A DNA stretch of 64,000 nt from Leptothrix sp. (in: b-proteobacteria). Lineage in GTDB: Bacteria; Pseudomonadota; Gammaproteobacteria; Burkholderiales; Burkholderiaceae_C. Within the stretch, counting starts at the first letter, position 1; each line of letters opens with the position of its first letter. Positions 52,425-60,674 of this stretch are shown one piece after another. Location of the stretch: positions 1-64,000 of the forward strand of contig PNKV01000019.1 of assembly GCA_013822685.1 (NCBI GenBank), in the 5' to 3' direction. The notes beneath the pieces were generated by a model. The model had not been told where the DNA came from and ran no database searches. It worked only from the letters and a program-made list of their open reading frames with translations. Both the position numbers and the translations under genes were made by a program.

Positions 52425-53132
52425 TCACCACGGGCCGCAGCCCTGAAGTGGCACGGACCGCTGGATCAAGGGCTCCAGCCCGGCAGGCCAATGGGGCAAC
52501 TCAATGAGGCGGTCAAGCAAGGGGCCGCGGCGTTTCAGGATGTTGACCCGCAGCGGCGGTGGCAGTTTGGGCGGGTGCCCGCTCACGCTCACTTCCAGCC
52601 TGAGGGGTGCGGCCGAGGCCTCAGTGCGCGACACCTGGTGACGGAAGATGAAGGCCAGCGCGGGATGGTGCATGGCGCAAGCCTGCAATCGCCGCAGTTG
52701 ATCGGACCGGGCCTGGGGCAACCAGGCCAGCACGGCGCTGACGCTGCGTGACTTGAGGGCTTGCTCGGTGGCCCACAGGGATTCGGTGGGGGTGCGGGTC
52801 TGGATCCACACCAGGCGGTCTTCACGCAGGCCTTCGCGGCGCAGAGCTGGCAAGTGGGGGCTGTGTGGTGGGTTGACCAGCAGAACGGTGCCGCCTTGCG
52901 CCACAAGCTGCGCCAGCCCGGGAGACAACAGGCGCCATTCGGCGTGCACCCCGGGGGCCTGCAGCACCTCGGTCAGGGCCTGGCAGGGCCACCCGCCTCC
53001 GGGCAGTTCAGCGTCCAGGGCGGGGTGGCCGGTGGACAAGACCGGGGTGGCCTGCCCGCCCAAGGCATTGCCGCGCCACACCGTCTGGGCGATGTGATCG
53101 GGCAAAACCGGAGACCGATGGGCAAGCAGCAT
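52425..53132 (-). CDS. imuA: ImuA, RecA-like mutasome accessory protein
   Basis: An approximately 235-residue RecA/SulA-like protein that helps load the ImuB-DnaE2 mutasome at lesions. TGHPALDAELPGGGWPCQAL opens the RecA-like fold, and VLLVNPPHSPHLPALRREGL and VSAVLAWLPQARSDQLRRLQ belong to its strands. I prefer ATG 53132 (MLLAHRS). A GTG at 53141 is three codons longer, and both lie immediately after the LexA box. First gene of the SOS operon. Confidence 0.9.
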   Translation of the reverse strand: MLLAHRSPVLPDHIAQTVWRGNALGGQATPVLSTGHPALDAELPGGGWPCQALTEVLQAPGVHAEWRLLSPGLAQLVAQGGTVLLVNPPHSPHLPALRREGLREDRLVWIQTRTPTESLWATEQALKSRSVSAVLAWLPQARSDQLRRLQACAMHHPALAFIFRHQVSRTEASAAPLRLEVSVSGHPPKLPPPLRVNILKRRGPLLDRLIELPHWPAGLEPLIQRSVPLQGCGPW

Positions 53133-53144
53133 GGAAGGCACAGA

Positions 53145-53164
53145 TACTGTTTATTTGTACAGTA
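53145..53164 (-). promoter_or_regulatory. LexA/SOS box upstream of imuA
   Basis: The 20-base site TACTGTTTATTTGTACAGTA fits TACTGT-N8-ACAGTA, the E. coli-type LexA consensus, with both conserved hexamers perfect and an A/T-rich centre. It is 12 bases before the imuA ATG, so LexA binding would block transcription of the mutasome until DNA damage. Confidence 0.92.
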
Positions 53165-53205
53165 TCGTACCGCAGCCTGGCTGCGCCGTGTTGAGAAAAA
53201 TGAAG

Positions 53206-53676
53206 TCAGCGGGGTTTTCTGAAATCGTCCTCGATCCACGCTGTGGCCGAGGCCATGTTCAGCTTGAAGTTGGCCGACACGCGCACCTGGGCCGCTTCGC
53301 CACCCTCTGCATCGTGGGCCGCCAGCAGCGCATGCGGTTCGTACTCGTCGGCCACGATGTCCAGCGTTACCCGCCATGGCTGCGTGGCCACGGTCACCAC
53401 CACCTCTTTGTGCAAGGTGGCGTGCAGCTGTTGCTCATGCCGGCGGATCACTTCCGAGGCCGTTTTGACCAAGGTGTTGAAGGCCGACACATCCAGCGGC
53501 TTGGGGTTCTTCTTGTCGCGGCCCATGGTCCAGGGGCCGACGAGGGCGGGCTCGGGTTGGCCGTCCTTCAGCATCTCCACGGCCCAGCCATCGTCATCGT
53601 TGTTCTTGATGACGCGGGCCGTCCAGCCGTTGTCGGACCACAGGCGGGCTTCTTTCACAGGTGTCGTTTCAGTCAT
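53206..53676 (-). CDS. Conserved hypothetical protein downstream of leuA
   Basis: A 156-residue soluble protein with no domain I recognise. It begins MTETTPVKEARLWSDNGWTA and contains GWAVEMLKDGQPEPALVGPW, VRVSANFKLNMASATAWIED and a C-terminal basic end. The mid-region ASEVIRRHEQQLHATLHKEV is probably helical; the rest looks beta-rich. It starts 12 bases after leuA on the same strand, so it is likely cotranscribed, and the imuA promoter lies beyond its 3' end. No function is claimed. Confidence 0.75.
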   Translation of the reverse strand: MTETTPVKEARLWSDNGWTARVIKNNDDDGWAVEMLKDGQPEPALVGPWTMGRDKKNPKPLDVSAFNTLVKTASEVIRRHEQQLHATLHKEVVVTVATQPWRVTLDIVADEYEPHALLAAHDAEGGEAAQVRVSANFKLNMASATAWIEDDFRKPR

Positions 53677-53688
53677 CCGCCGATCGTC

Positions 53689-55353
53689 TCATGCCTTGTT
53701 CAGCCGGTTGACCGCCTGCACCAAGGCTTGCAATGACGCGGTGACCAGGTTGGGATGCCAGCCCGCGCCATGCACACCGCCCGCCACGCCGGCCCCGCCC
53801 AATTCAACCCAAGCCAAGGCCGACGCATCCGAGCCCTGCCCAGTGGCGTGCTCCTCGTAGCCGTGCAATTGCATGCCGGGCGGCAAATCCAAAGCTTGCA
53901 AGGCATGCCAGGCCGCGTCCAGCGGGCCATTGCCTTGCCCCACCAAGTGCCGTGCCTCGCCATGGATTTTCACGGCCAGGCTCACATGCGTCACCGTGCC
54001 GTGCTCTTCGAGCTGGTGGCTCACCAACTCCAGCGGCGCCGTGCGTTCAAGGTACTCAGCGCGGAACAAGTCCCACAACACGCCAGAGGTCAGCTCGCGC
54101 CCCGTGTCATCGGCCACACGCTGCACGATGCCGCTGAACTCGATCTGCGCGCGGCGCGGCAAGACCAGCCCATAGGCCGACTCCAGCAAATACGTGATGC
54201 CGCCTTTGCCAGACTGGCTGTTGACCCGCACCACCGCCTCGTAATTGCCGCCCACATCGGCCGGATCAATCGGCAAGTAAGGAACCGCCCACAAGGTTTG
54301 CCCCGCCTGGGCCGTCATGCCTTTGCGGATGGCATCCTGGTGCGACCCCGAGAACGCCGTGAACACCAGATCGCCCGCATAGGGATGGCGTGGGTGCACT
54401 GGCAACGAAATGCATTGCTCCACCTCGCGGGCCAAGGCGTGCAGGTTCGAGAAATTAAGCCCGGGGCTGACACCCTGGCTGTACAAGTTGAGCGCCAAGG
54501 TCACCAGATCGACATTGCCCGTGCGCTCGCCATTACCAAACAAGCAGCCTTCCACGCGCTGCGCGCCGGCCATCAAGGCCAATTCGGCGGCGGCCACGGC
54601 GGTGCCCCGGTCATTGTGCGGGTGCACGCTTAACACGATGGCATCGCGCCGGGCCAGGTGCCGGTGCATCCACTCGATCTGGTCGGCATAGACATTGGGG
54701 GTGGCCGCCTCGACCGTGGCCGGCAAGTTGATGATGGCCGGCCGCTCGGGCGTGGGCTGCCAGACCTCGGTCACGGCATTGCAAACCTCCAGCGCAAAAT
54801 CCAGTTCGGTCGTGCTGAAGGTTTCCGGGCTGTACTGAAGCGTCCAATGGGTTTCGGGATGATCGTCAGCCAGTTGCTTGATCAGGCGCGCGCTGTTGAC
54901 GGCCAATTGCCGGACCTCGGCCTGGCTCATGTTGAACACCCATTGGCGCCATGCGGGGGCCGTGGCGTTGTACAGGTGGACGATGGCACGGGGCGCGCCC
55001 CTCAGTGCCTCAAAAGTGCGCCGGATCAGGTCTTCGCGCGCCTGGGTGATCACCTCGATGGTGACGTCGTCGGGGATGTTCCCCTCTTCGATGAGCGTGC
55101 GCACCAGGTCAAAATCAGTCTGCGAAGCTGCGGGAAACGCTACCTCGATTTCCTTGAACCCAAGCTTGACCAGCGTCTTGAACAGGCGCAGTTTGGTGGT
55201 GCCATCCATGGGCTCGAACAAGGCCTGGTTGCCATCGCGCAGGTCGGTGCTCATCCACACGGGGGCTTGGGTCAGGCGCTGTTGGGGCCAGGTGCGGTCG
55301 GGCAAATCCACCGTGGGGGCGGGGCGGTATTTTTGAGAGGGGTCTTTCAACAT
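53689..55353 (-). CDS. leuA: 2-isopropylmalate synthase (long form)
   Basis: Commits carbon to leucine by condensing acetyl-CoA with 2-ketoisovalerate. The 554-residue long form has the DRE-TIM barrel with [20 protein letters not shown] (catalytic Asp/Arg) and the metal HxH in [40 protein letters not shown] follows, and the C-terminal allosteric domain that binds leucine covers about residues 430-554. ATG 55353 opens with [20 protein letters not shown], standard for the long form. A leader peptide and terminator precede it (55374-55517), suggesting attenuation. Followed by a small hypothetical gene, 12 bases. Confidence 0.97.
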   Translation of the reverse strand: MLKDPSQKYRPAPTVDLPDRTWPQQRLTQAPVWMSTDLRDGNQALFEPMDGTTKLRLFKTLVKLGFKEIEVAFPAASQTDFDLVRTLIEEGNIPDDVTIEVITQAREDLIRRTFEALRGAPRAIVHLYNATAPAWRQWVFNMSQAEVRQLAVNSARLIKQLADDHPETHWTLQYSPETFSTTELDFALEVCNAVTEVWQPTPERPAIINLPATVEAATPNVYADQIEWMHRHLARRDAIVLSVHPHNDRGTAVAAAELALMAGAQRVEGCLFGNGERTGNVDLVTLALNLYSQGVSPGLNFSNLHALAREVEQCISLPVHPRHPYAGDLVFTAFSGSHQDAIRKGMTAQAGQTLWAVPYLPIDPADVGGNYEAVVRVNSQSGKGGITYLLESAYGLVLPRRAQIEFSGIVQRVADDTGRELTSGVLWDLFRAEYLERTAPLELVSHQLEEHGTVTHVSLAVKIHGEARHLVGQGNGPLDAAWHALQALDLPPGMQLHGYEEHATGQGSDASALAWVELGGAGVAGGVHGAGWHPNLVTASLQALVQAVNRLNKA

Positions 55354-55373
55354 GACAATCGGCTCCAGAAATG

Positions 55374-55399
55374 AAAAAGCCAGCTCGAAAGCTGGCTGG
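55374..55399 (-). terminator. Attenuator terminator before leuA
   Basis: On the minus strand CCAGCCAGC-TTTCGA-GCTGGCT is followed by TTTTTC, a classic intrinsic terminator. It ends 20 bases before the leuA ATG and lies between the leader peptide and leuA, so it would stop transcription unless its 5' arm is sequestered by the leader segment at 55465-55472. Confidence 0.85.
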
Positions 55400-55430
55400 A
55401 GGGGTGTCGGAGGTTGGTGTGGCCGAAAGG

Positions 55431-55517
55431 TTAGCCAGACTCAACACACGCGCTCGCACCCACGCCAGCCAGGAAGGCTAGCGATAGCAGGGCGAGGGTG
55501 GTCATCGACAAGTTCAT
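55431..55517 (-). CDS. Candidate leucine leader peptide (leuL-like)
   Basis: A 28-codon reading frame with ATG at 55517 and TAA at 55431-55433. It is Leu-rich: residues 3, 8, 10, 11, 13 and 16 are Leu, encoded TTG, CTC, CTG, CTA, CTA and CTG. CTA is otherwise rare in this GC-rich sequence. The core is [10 protein letters not shown]. Just after the Leu run, CTGGCTGG (55465-55472) is complementary over eight bases to the 5' arm of the leuA terminator. This is the layout of translational attenuation: ribosome stalling on Leu codons would leave the arm free and permit read-through. Weak point: no clear ribosome site precedes the ATG. A short secreted peptide is an alternative. Confidence 0.65.
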   Translation of the reverse strand: MNLSMTTLALLSLAFLAGVGASACVESG

Positions 55518-55524
55518 GATTGCA

Positions 55525-55554
55525 AGTGTGGCCCTCAAGTCAGGCTGAAGTCAA
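55525..55554 (-). promoter_or_regulatory. Possible promoter of the leuA leader
   Basis: TTGACT (minus strand, 55554-55549) followed after 18 bases by CACACT (55530-55525) is a plausible but weak sigma70 pair. It would start transcription almost at the leader ATG, giving little or no leader. Other starts further upstream cannot be excluded. Confidence 0.3.
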
Positions 55555-55562
55555 GCGTTGGC

Positions 55563-56096
55563 TTAACAACCGGATGTAGTGGCCGCACTCAATTCAGGAA
55601 TGGTGCGAGCGGCTGTCGCGTCGGTGTACGTGAATTGACAGGATTCTGGAGAAGGGCTGCCCGCTACACGAATAGTGACCGAGTTGCCTGATACCAGCAC
55701 TTCATGCTCATTGGTGTCGATCTCGGCGGCTGCCACGATGCCGTCAGCCGACGCTGAAGGATAGCCGTGGCTGAAAGCCACCAAGGTATGTGTTTCAGTG
55801 CACAAAGTGCCATGGCCTTCTTTGGACAAGGCGGCCAACTCACCATTGGCCGTGCAGGCCTGCTTGGTGCCGAGTTTGTTTTGTGTCAATGCTGCGCTGT
55901 GCAGCATCGCCGCGGCTGCAGCAACGGACCCACGGACGTCCATGAGCTTGGATATCCGGTGACCGGACTGGTAATCATTGATCTTTGGCAGGGCCATGCC
56001 CGAGACAAGGCCTAGAACAGCAACCACCACAGCCACTTCCAGAATGGTGAGTCCAGTTTGTTTTTTGTTCTGATGAGTAGTTTGCGCCACGGTCAT
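55563..56096 (-). CDS. Type IV pilin-like (pseudopilin) protein
   Basis: A 177-residue protein with a prepilin signature: a basic leader NKKQTG, the cleavage point G^LTILE with Glu at +5 and then a hydrophobic helix VAVVVAVLGLVSGMALP. A PilD-type peptidase would cleave it. The rest is a beta-rich globular domain with four Cys (QACTANG, GTLCTETH, ESCQFTY, and the last residue), probably paired in disulfides. It stands alone, with no pilus or secretion genes next to it. ATG 56096 has AAGGA directly adjacent, so the spacing is poor. An upstream ATG at 56189 would lengthen the leader unusually. Base composition is slightly lower in GC than neighbours. Confidence 0.82.
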   Translation of the reverse strand: MTVAQTTHQNKKQTGLTILEVAVVVAVLGLVSGMALPKINDYQSGHRISKLMDVRGSVAAAAAMLHSAALTQNKLGTKQACTANGELAALSKEGHGTLCTETHTLVAFSHGYPSASADGIVAAAEIDTNEHEVLVSGNSVTIRVAGSPSPESCQFTYTDATAARTIPELSAATTSGC

Positions 56097-56207
56097 TCCT
56101 TCAGCGGATAGAACTCGACATTGGGAGTTCTCATGGTTCCGTTTTCGGCTGATTTGGCGGCCGCTTGAGGCACATTCAGGACATTTCACACGAATCAGGT
56201 CGTGTTG

Positions 56208-57443
56208 TTAAAGCGCGCAAACCCTGTTGCGGCCTTGGTGTTTTGCGTCATACAGGGCGCGGTCGGCCCTGGAGATCAAGCTGTCGGGCGTGGCGCCTGG
56301 CATGGCCGCGTTGCAGCAGGCCACCCCCAGGCTAACGGTGACCACAGGCAAATTGGGCGACGCCTCATGCGCCATCGCCATGCCTTCGACGGCGTTGCGA
56401 AGCCGCTCCGCTGCCTGCAAGGCGAGGGCCAAAGACGTGTCGGGCAGCACAGCAATGAACTCTTCGCCGCCATAGCGGGCCACCATGTCGCCGGGCTTGC
56501 GCAAGCTGTTCTGCATCACGATGGCCACCTGGCGCAAGCACTCGTCGCCCGCTGGGTGGCCATAGTGGTCGTTGTAAGGCTTGAAATGATCCACATCCAT
56601 CATGATGATGGCCACTTCGGTTCCGCCATGTTTGGCGCGCTGCCAAAGGTCTTGAAGGTACTCCTGGAAATGGCGGCGATTGAACAGCCCCGTCAGCACG
56701 TCAACCCGAGACAACTGCTGCAATTTCAGGTTCACCTCGCTGAGGGCCTTGACCAGCTCACGCTCGCGTTCGCTGAGCAAGTAGCGGCGGCGCTTGTCGC
56801 GCTCCATCACGTAGTTGGCGCACAGCGAGAAAGCCACCGTGGCCGCTGTCAGTGAGCAGATGGGCCACACCAGTCGCGGGTTGAAGTTGGGCAGCACCCA
56901 TATGCCCACCACCTGGATGGCCAAGACGGCCAGCGAAAAACCAAGCGCCGACCAGAAACGCAGACGCTGGACGAGGTTGCCGTACATCACCACCACCGCA
57001 AAGCCGGCGTGATAGAAATCGCTCAAAGGGCTGCGGGTGATGGACAGGGCGTAAGCCAGCGTAGCCGCCGCGAACAAACCACTGATCACCACGGCCGAAT
57101 CAAGCAACACCGGATGGTGAATCAAAGGTTTGTCGCGGTTCAGCCAGAGGATCAGCAAGGCCAACAGGGCCAGGGGCGTGAAAATCAACAGCCGCAACTG
57201 GACGGCGATGCTGAACACATCTGGGATCAGCAAATAGTCTGCCACCAGAAAACCGTCGTACACCACCAGCGAAATCAAGCCGCTGATGATGAAATGTCGC
57301 AAACGCTGCTGAGGATCCTGGCTGAGGAATTCATGCTCCAGCGCCGCGGGAAACTTCATCCACTTGAAACCAAGGTTTAGCAAGTCTTGCACCTGGTTCA
57401 TGCGCAAGCGGTCGAGCTCGATGGTGGCGGGGGCCGTGCTCAT
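56208..57443 (-). CDS. Membrane diguanylate cyclase (GGDEF), copy A
   Basis: A 411-residue diguanylate cyclase. The N-terminal half (about 45-215) has six or so membrane segments; the C-terminal GGDEF domain carries the active-site loop GGEEF at 325-329. Before it the residue pattern reads KPGD where the inhibitory site expects RxxD, so product feedback may be lost. It is paralogous to the next gene (copy B) over the membrane and catalytic parts, and overlaps it by 4 bases, so copies A and B are likely cotranslated. ATG 57443 opens MSTAPATIELDRLRMNQ, with no membrane segment until about residue 45. Confidence 0.9.
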   Translation of the reverse strand: MSTAPATIELDRLRMNQVQDLLNLGFKWMKFPAALEHEFLSQDPQQRLRHFIISGLISLVVYDGFLVADYLLIPDVFSIAVQLRLLIFTPLALLALLILWLNRDKPLIHHPVLLDSAVVISGLFAAATLAYALSITRSPLSDFYHAGFAVVVMYGNLVQRLRFWSALGFSLAVLAIQVVGIWVLPNFNPRLVWPICSLTAATVAFSLCANYVMERDKRRRYLLSERERELVKALSEVNLKLQQLSRVDVLTGLFNRRHFQEYLQDLWQRAKHGGTEVAIIMMDVDHFKPYNDHYGHPAGDECLRQVAIVMQNSLRKPGDMVARYGGEEFIAVLPDTSLALALQAAERLRNAVEGMAMAHEASPNLPVVTVSLGVACCNAAMPGATPDSLISRADRALYDAKHQGRNRVCAL

Positions 57444-58777
57444 GCGGTGCGCCCAGAGTCAGGGTCTGGCCAGACACGATTGCGTCCGCTGTTCTTGGCC
57501 CGGTACAGGGCTTCGTCGACCTGGATCAGCAGGGCTTTCTGGCTGGCCCCACGGTCAATGGGTCGCATGGATGCCACGCCCACGCTGACGGTCACAAACG
57601 AGCTGGTGGGCGAGCCCACATGAGGCACGCGCAGGCGTTCGATGGCGACCTTGATGCGGTCGGCCGCCTGCAAGGCAATGGGCAAGGTCGTGCCCGTCAG
57701 GACGGCAATGAACTCTTCGCCGCCAAAGCGCGCCACCAGATCACCGGGGCGCCGCAGCCGGCGTTTGAGCGTGCTGGCCACCTGGCGCAGGCATTCGTCG
57801 CCAGTGGGGTGACCATAGTGGTCGTTGTAGGCCTTGAAGTGGTCCACGTCGATCATGATCAGCGACACCTCGCTGCCGTCCACCTCTGCGCGCTCCCAGA
57901 CTTGCGTCAGGAACTCGTCGAAATGACGGCGGTTGGCCACCTGCGTGAGCAGGTCAGACCGGGAGATCTTGTCCAGCCGCTCATTCGCGGTCTTCAGGGC
58001 GGCCAGCAGATTGGTCTCGCGGATCCGCAGCAGCCAGTTCTGGCGCTCGTCGCGCTCCAGGCTGTAGCAGCCGAACAGGGTGAAGGTCATGGTCGATATC
58101 AGCACGATGGCGGAGGGGATCATGACCTCGATCGGCGCAGGCGGTATGAAGTGCAAGGCCACCACCGTGCCCATGGCGATGAAGATGTCCAGGACCAGGG
58201 CCATCCAGAAGCGCATTTGCGCCACCGAGTGGCTGAACATCACCACCACGGCCAACCCGACCAAGTAAGGGCCGGCCAAGGGGTCCTTGCTGATGCTGGA
58301 CAAATACAGAACGATGCAGGTGGCCAGCACGGCGGCCAGCAGCACCAAGGTTTCCCGAAAAAAGGGGTGGGGTGTTTTGATCAGCACGTACAGGCCGATC
58401 AGGCACACCGGTGTGAACAAGCCCGTGCGCAGTGCCACGGCCTCGGCAAACACATCCGGGATCATCAACAGGTCGGTCAGCAAGTAGCCGTTGAACAAGA
58501 TCATGACCAAGGCGGCCGTGATGATGATGACCCTCAAGCGGTCTGCGGCGGTATCGTGCTGAAAACGTTTTTCAAGCTCGGTGGGAAAACGCAGCGTCGG
58601 AAAGCCGTTTGTCAGCAGCTGGTCAATTTGCTCGGCGGAATCCCCGGAGACGGGACCGTAATCAACGGGCGCAAGGTCGATTGCCCCAAAGCCGGTCGTG
58701 GGGATGAAGTCGCGCGCGGTAGGGTGGATGGACACCGAAGCAGATCCAGGCGTTTGCTGTTTCAAACCTTCAAACAT
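57440..58777 (-). CDS. Membrane diguanylate cyclase (GGDEF), copy B
   Basis: A 445-residue paralogue of copy A, with a longer N-terminal tail (about 40 extra residues) and the same multi-pass membrane sensor region. Its active-site loop is GGEEF (352-356), preceded by RPGD, a proper RxxD inhibitory site (RRPGDLVARFGGEEF). Both copies share the DVDHFKxYNDHYGHPxGDECLRQ pattern that binds metal and GTP. Copy B is first in the pair; its stop overlaps the copy A ATG. Upstream is a 154-base gap without a recognisable promoter. Confidence 0.9.
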   Translation of the reverse strand: MFEGLKQQTPGSASVSIHPTARDFIPTTGFGAIDLAPVDYGPVSGDSAEQIDQLLTNGFPTLRFPTELEKRFQHDTAADRLRVIIITAALVMILFNGYLLTDLLMIPDVFAEAVALRTGLFTPVCLIGLYVLIKTPHPFFRETLVLLAAVLATCIVLYLSSISKDPLAGPYLVGLAVVVMFSHSVAQMRFWMALVLDIFIAMGTVVALHFIPPAPIEVMIPSAIVLISTMTFTLFGCYSLERDERQNWLLRIRETNLLAALKTANERLDKISRSDLLTQVANRRHFDEFLTQVWERAEVDGSEVSLIMIDVDHFKAYNDHYGHPTGDECLRQVASTLKRRLRRPGDLVARFGGEEFIAVLTGTTLPIALQAADRIKVAIERLRVPHVGSPTSSFVTVSVGVASMRPIDRGASQKALLIQVDEALYRAKNSGRNRVWPDPDSGRTA

Positions 58778-58931
58778 AAAACATGGTCACGATGGCGCAG
58801 GAGGTGCCTGGGCACGCCATCATCAATCAATTCACCATGGTTTGAAGCCGGATTTTCCCCCTTGATGTCCGGGATGCAGGGATGAATTCACGTGCGAATG
58901 TGCCGCAAATTGCATCAATCAGCGCTGAGTT

Positions 58932-59213
58932 TTATTCGGCGTCTGGTTTGCCGAACAAGTGCACAAACAAATCGTCGTCGGTGATCTCCCGAACCGACAA
59001 GCCATCCACAGGTTCGCGAAATGGCGTGGCTGGTTGCGCCGGCAGCAGGGCCGCCGGCATGGTTTCTGCGAAATTGACCACAGGGCCACCTTCGCCAGAT
59101 CTTTGCAAGCGCCAGGACATGGAGTCGGCCAAAGAGGGGGTGTCATCCCACGGTATAAACCCAGTGGCTGGCTGAGCGGAGCGTTCGGCTGGATTCGGTG
59201 GGGGCGTTTTCAT
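58932..59213 (-). CDS. Hypothetical protein divergent from tag
   Basis: A 93-residue protein of unknown family: a Pro-rich start (MKTPPPNPAERSAQPATGF), a middle WDDTPSLADSMSWRLQRSGE and an acidic, probably helical end (SVREITDDDLFVHLFGKPDA). No transmembrane segment. It is divergent from tag with a 69-base gap. No function is claimed. Confidence 0.65.
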   Translation of the reverse strand: MKTPPPNPAERSAQPATGFIPWDDTPSLADSMSWRLQRSGEGGPVVNFAETMPAALLPAQPATPFREPVDGLSVREITDDDLFVHLFGKPDAE

Positions 59214-59282
59214 GTGGCCAGCGTACCCAGCTGGTTCACTTGTAAACAGACGATAAAAGCACTTTTGGACGACCAGTTAACG

Positions 59283-59930
59283 ATGAGCACACCCGCGGGA
59301 CTTTTCTCCGACACGCCCGGCTTCATGCGCTGCACGTGGTGTCAGGCCACGCCGGCTTACCAGCGCTACCACGACCAAGAGTGGGGCTTCCCGGAAACCG
59401 ATGACCGGCAGTTGTTTGAAAAGCTTTGCCTGGAGGGCTTTCAGGCCGGGCTGAGCTGGCTCACCATCCTCAACAAGCGGGAGGGCTTCCGGCAGGCTTT
59501 CGCCAACTTTGACGTGGACCAGGTGGCCCGCTTTGAAGACAGTGACGTCGAGCGGCTGGTCATGGACGCAGGCATCGTGCGGCACCGGGGCAAGATCGTC
59601 TCGACCATCAACAATGCACGGCGGGCGATCGAGTTGCGTGAAGAGTTTGGCTCACTGTCGGCCTACATCTGGCGCTTTGAGCCGGCCGCCCACGCCCGCC
59701 CCAAGCGCGTGACCTTGGAAGCGCTCAAGGCTTTGCCCATCGCGCCAGAGGCCGTGGCCCTGTCCAAGGATCTGAAAAAACGCGGCTGGACCTTTGTGGG
59801 CCCCACCACCTTGTACGCATTCATGCAGGCCATGGGCATGGTCAATGACCACATCGAAGGCTGCGGCGTGCGTCAAGCGGCGTTGGCCGCCCGCGCCAGC
59901 CTGAAGCCGCTCAAGCAGCCAGCTTCCTGA
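59283..59930 (+). CDS. tag: DNA-3-methyladenine glycosylase I
   Basis: Removes 3-methyladenine from alkylated DNA. The 215-residue protein has the Tag zinc ligands: MRCTWC near the start (Cys17), His in YQRYHDQEWG, and His/Cys in VNDHIEGC at the end. LCLEGFQAGLSWLTILNKRE contains the conserved catalytic-pocket Glu. Length equals the family. ATG 59283 is chosen because the upstream in-frame extension is clearly foreign to the fold. Its 3' end overlaps the convergent FMN-reductase gene by 20 bases. Confidence 0.95.
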   Translation: MSTPAGLFSDTPGFMRCTWCQATPAYQRYHDQEWGFPETDDRQLFEKLCLEGFQAGLSWLTILNKREGFRQAFANFDVDQVARFEDSDVERLVMDAGIVRHRGKIVSTINNARRAIELREEFGSLSAYIWRFEPAAHARPKRVTLEALKALPIAPEAVALSKDLKKRGWTFVGPTTLYAFMQAMGMVNDHIEGCGVRQAALAARASLKPLKQPAS

Positions 59931-60465
59931 CCCAGGCCACGTAGCGGTCGACCCAGGCCTGCAGGAATTTGCGGCTGTCCTCGTTGGCGATGCTGCCATC
60001 GGGGCCAAACAGGCCTTCCTTGGCCTGCACAAAAGCTTCGGGCTGGCCCAGCGTAGGCACATCCAGGTAAGCCAGCACATTGCGCAAGTGCTGCTGGGCC
60101 AGGGCGGTGCCAATGGCGCCCACCGAGACACCAATCACCCCAGCCGGCTTGCCGCCCCACACGCTTTGTCCATACGGACGCGAGGCATGGTCAATGGCGT
60201 TTTTCAGCACGCCGGGAAAGGATCGGTTGTACTCGGGGGTCACGAACAGCAGGCCGTGGGCGGATTTGACGGCCGCCTTCAACCGCTTGACGGATTCTGC
60301 CGGGTTGGCATCATCATCCTGGTTGTACAAAGGCAGATCGTCAATCTGAACATGCTCAAACGCAAAGTCAGACGGTGCCAACTTGGCCAGCGCAACGGCC
60401 AGCTGGTGGTTGAAAGACGCTTTGCGCAAGCTGCCCACCACCACAGCGATTTTGATTTCACTCAT
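59911..60465 (-). CDS. NADPH-dependent FMN reductase-like flavoprotein
   Basis: A 184-residue flavodoxin-fold reductase. VVVGSLRKASFNHQLAVALA is the FMN-phosphate loop, LPLYNQDDDANPAESVKRLK is the mid-region and TPEYNRSFPGVLKNAIDHAS is the family signature. Relatives reduce quinones, azo dyes or chromate (ChrR, YieF). Electron donor and substrate are not determinable. It overlaps tag by 20 bases at the 3' ends. The ATG at 60465 has a good context with AAGGAG upstream (minus strand). Confidence 0.9.
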   Translation of the reverse strand: MSEIKIAVVVGSLRKASFNHQLAVALAKLAPSDFAFEHVQIDDLPLYNQDDDANPAESVKRLKAAVKSAHGLLFVTPEYNRSFPGVLKNAIDHASRPYGQSVWGGKPAGVIGVSVGAIGTALAQQHLRNVLAYLDVPTLGQPEAFVQAKEGLFGPDGSIANEDSRKFLQAWVDRYVAWVRKLAA

Positions 60466-60674
60466 GAAGAAACTCCTTGGGCTCTGGATTGCGTGACTCG
60501 GCCTTGATTAAAGCCTCATTGCGTGCAATTTGCTCAGCTTGGCAGTGAACCCTGCGCGGCGTCAGGTTTTACGATCTGCGAAAGACTGCGCTTTCAGGAA
60601 TTTTTAAGTGAAGGCTCAGAAGCGCAGCCTCTGCGGGGCTGAAGATACATGTCAGCAGTTGTATCGGGGTTCCC
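60466..60674. other. Intergenic region with a long-loop hairpin
   Basis: CTGCGCTT (60586-60593) pairs with AAGCGCAG (60620-60627) across a 26-base loop containing a TTTTT run. It lies 47 bases before the downstream regulator ATG, so it would be in its 5' leader. It may regulate, but no terminator-antiterminator pair is evident. The rest should hold divergent promoters; none is convincing. Confidence 0.35.
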
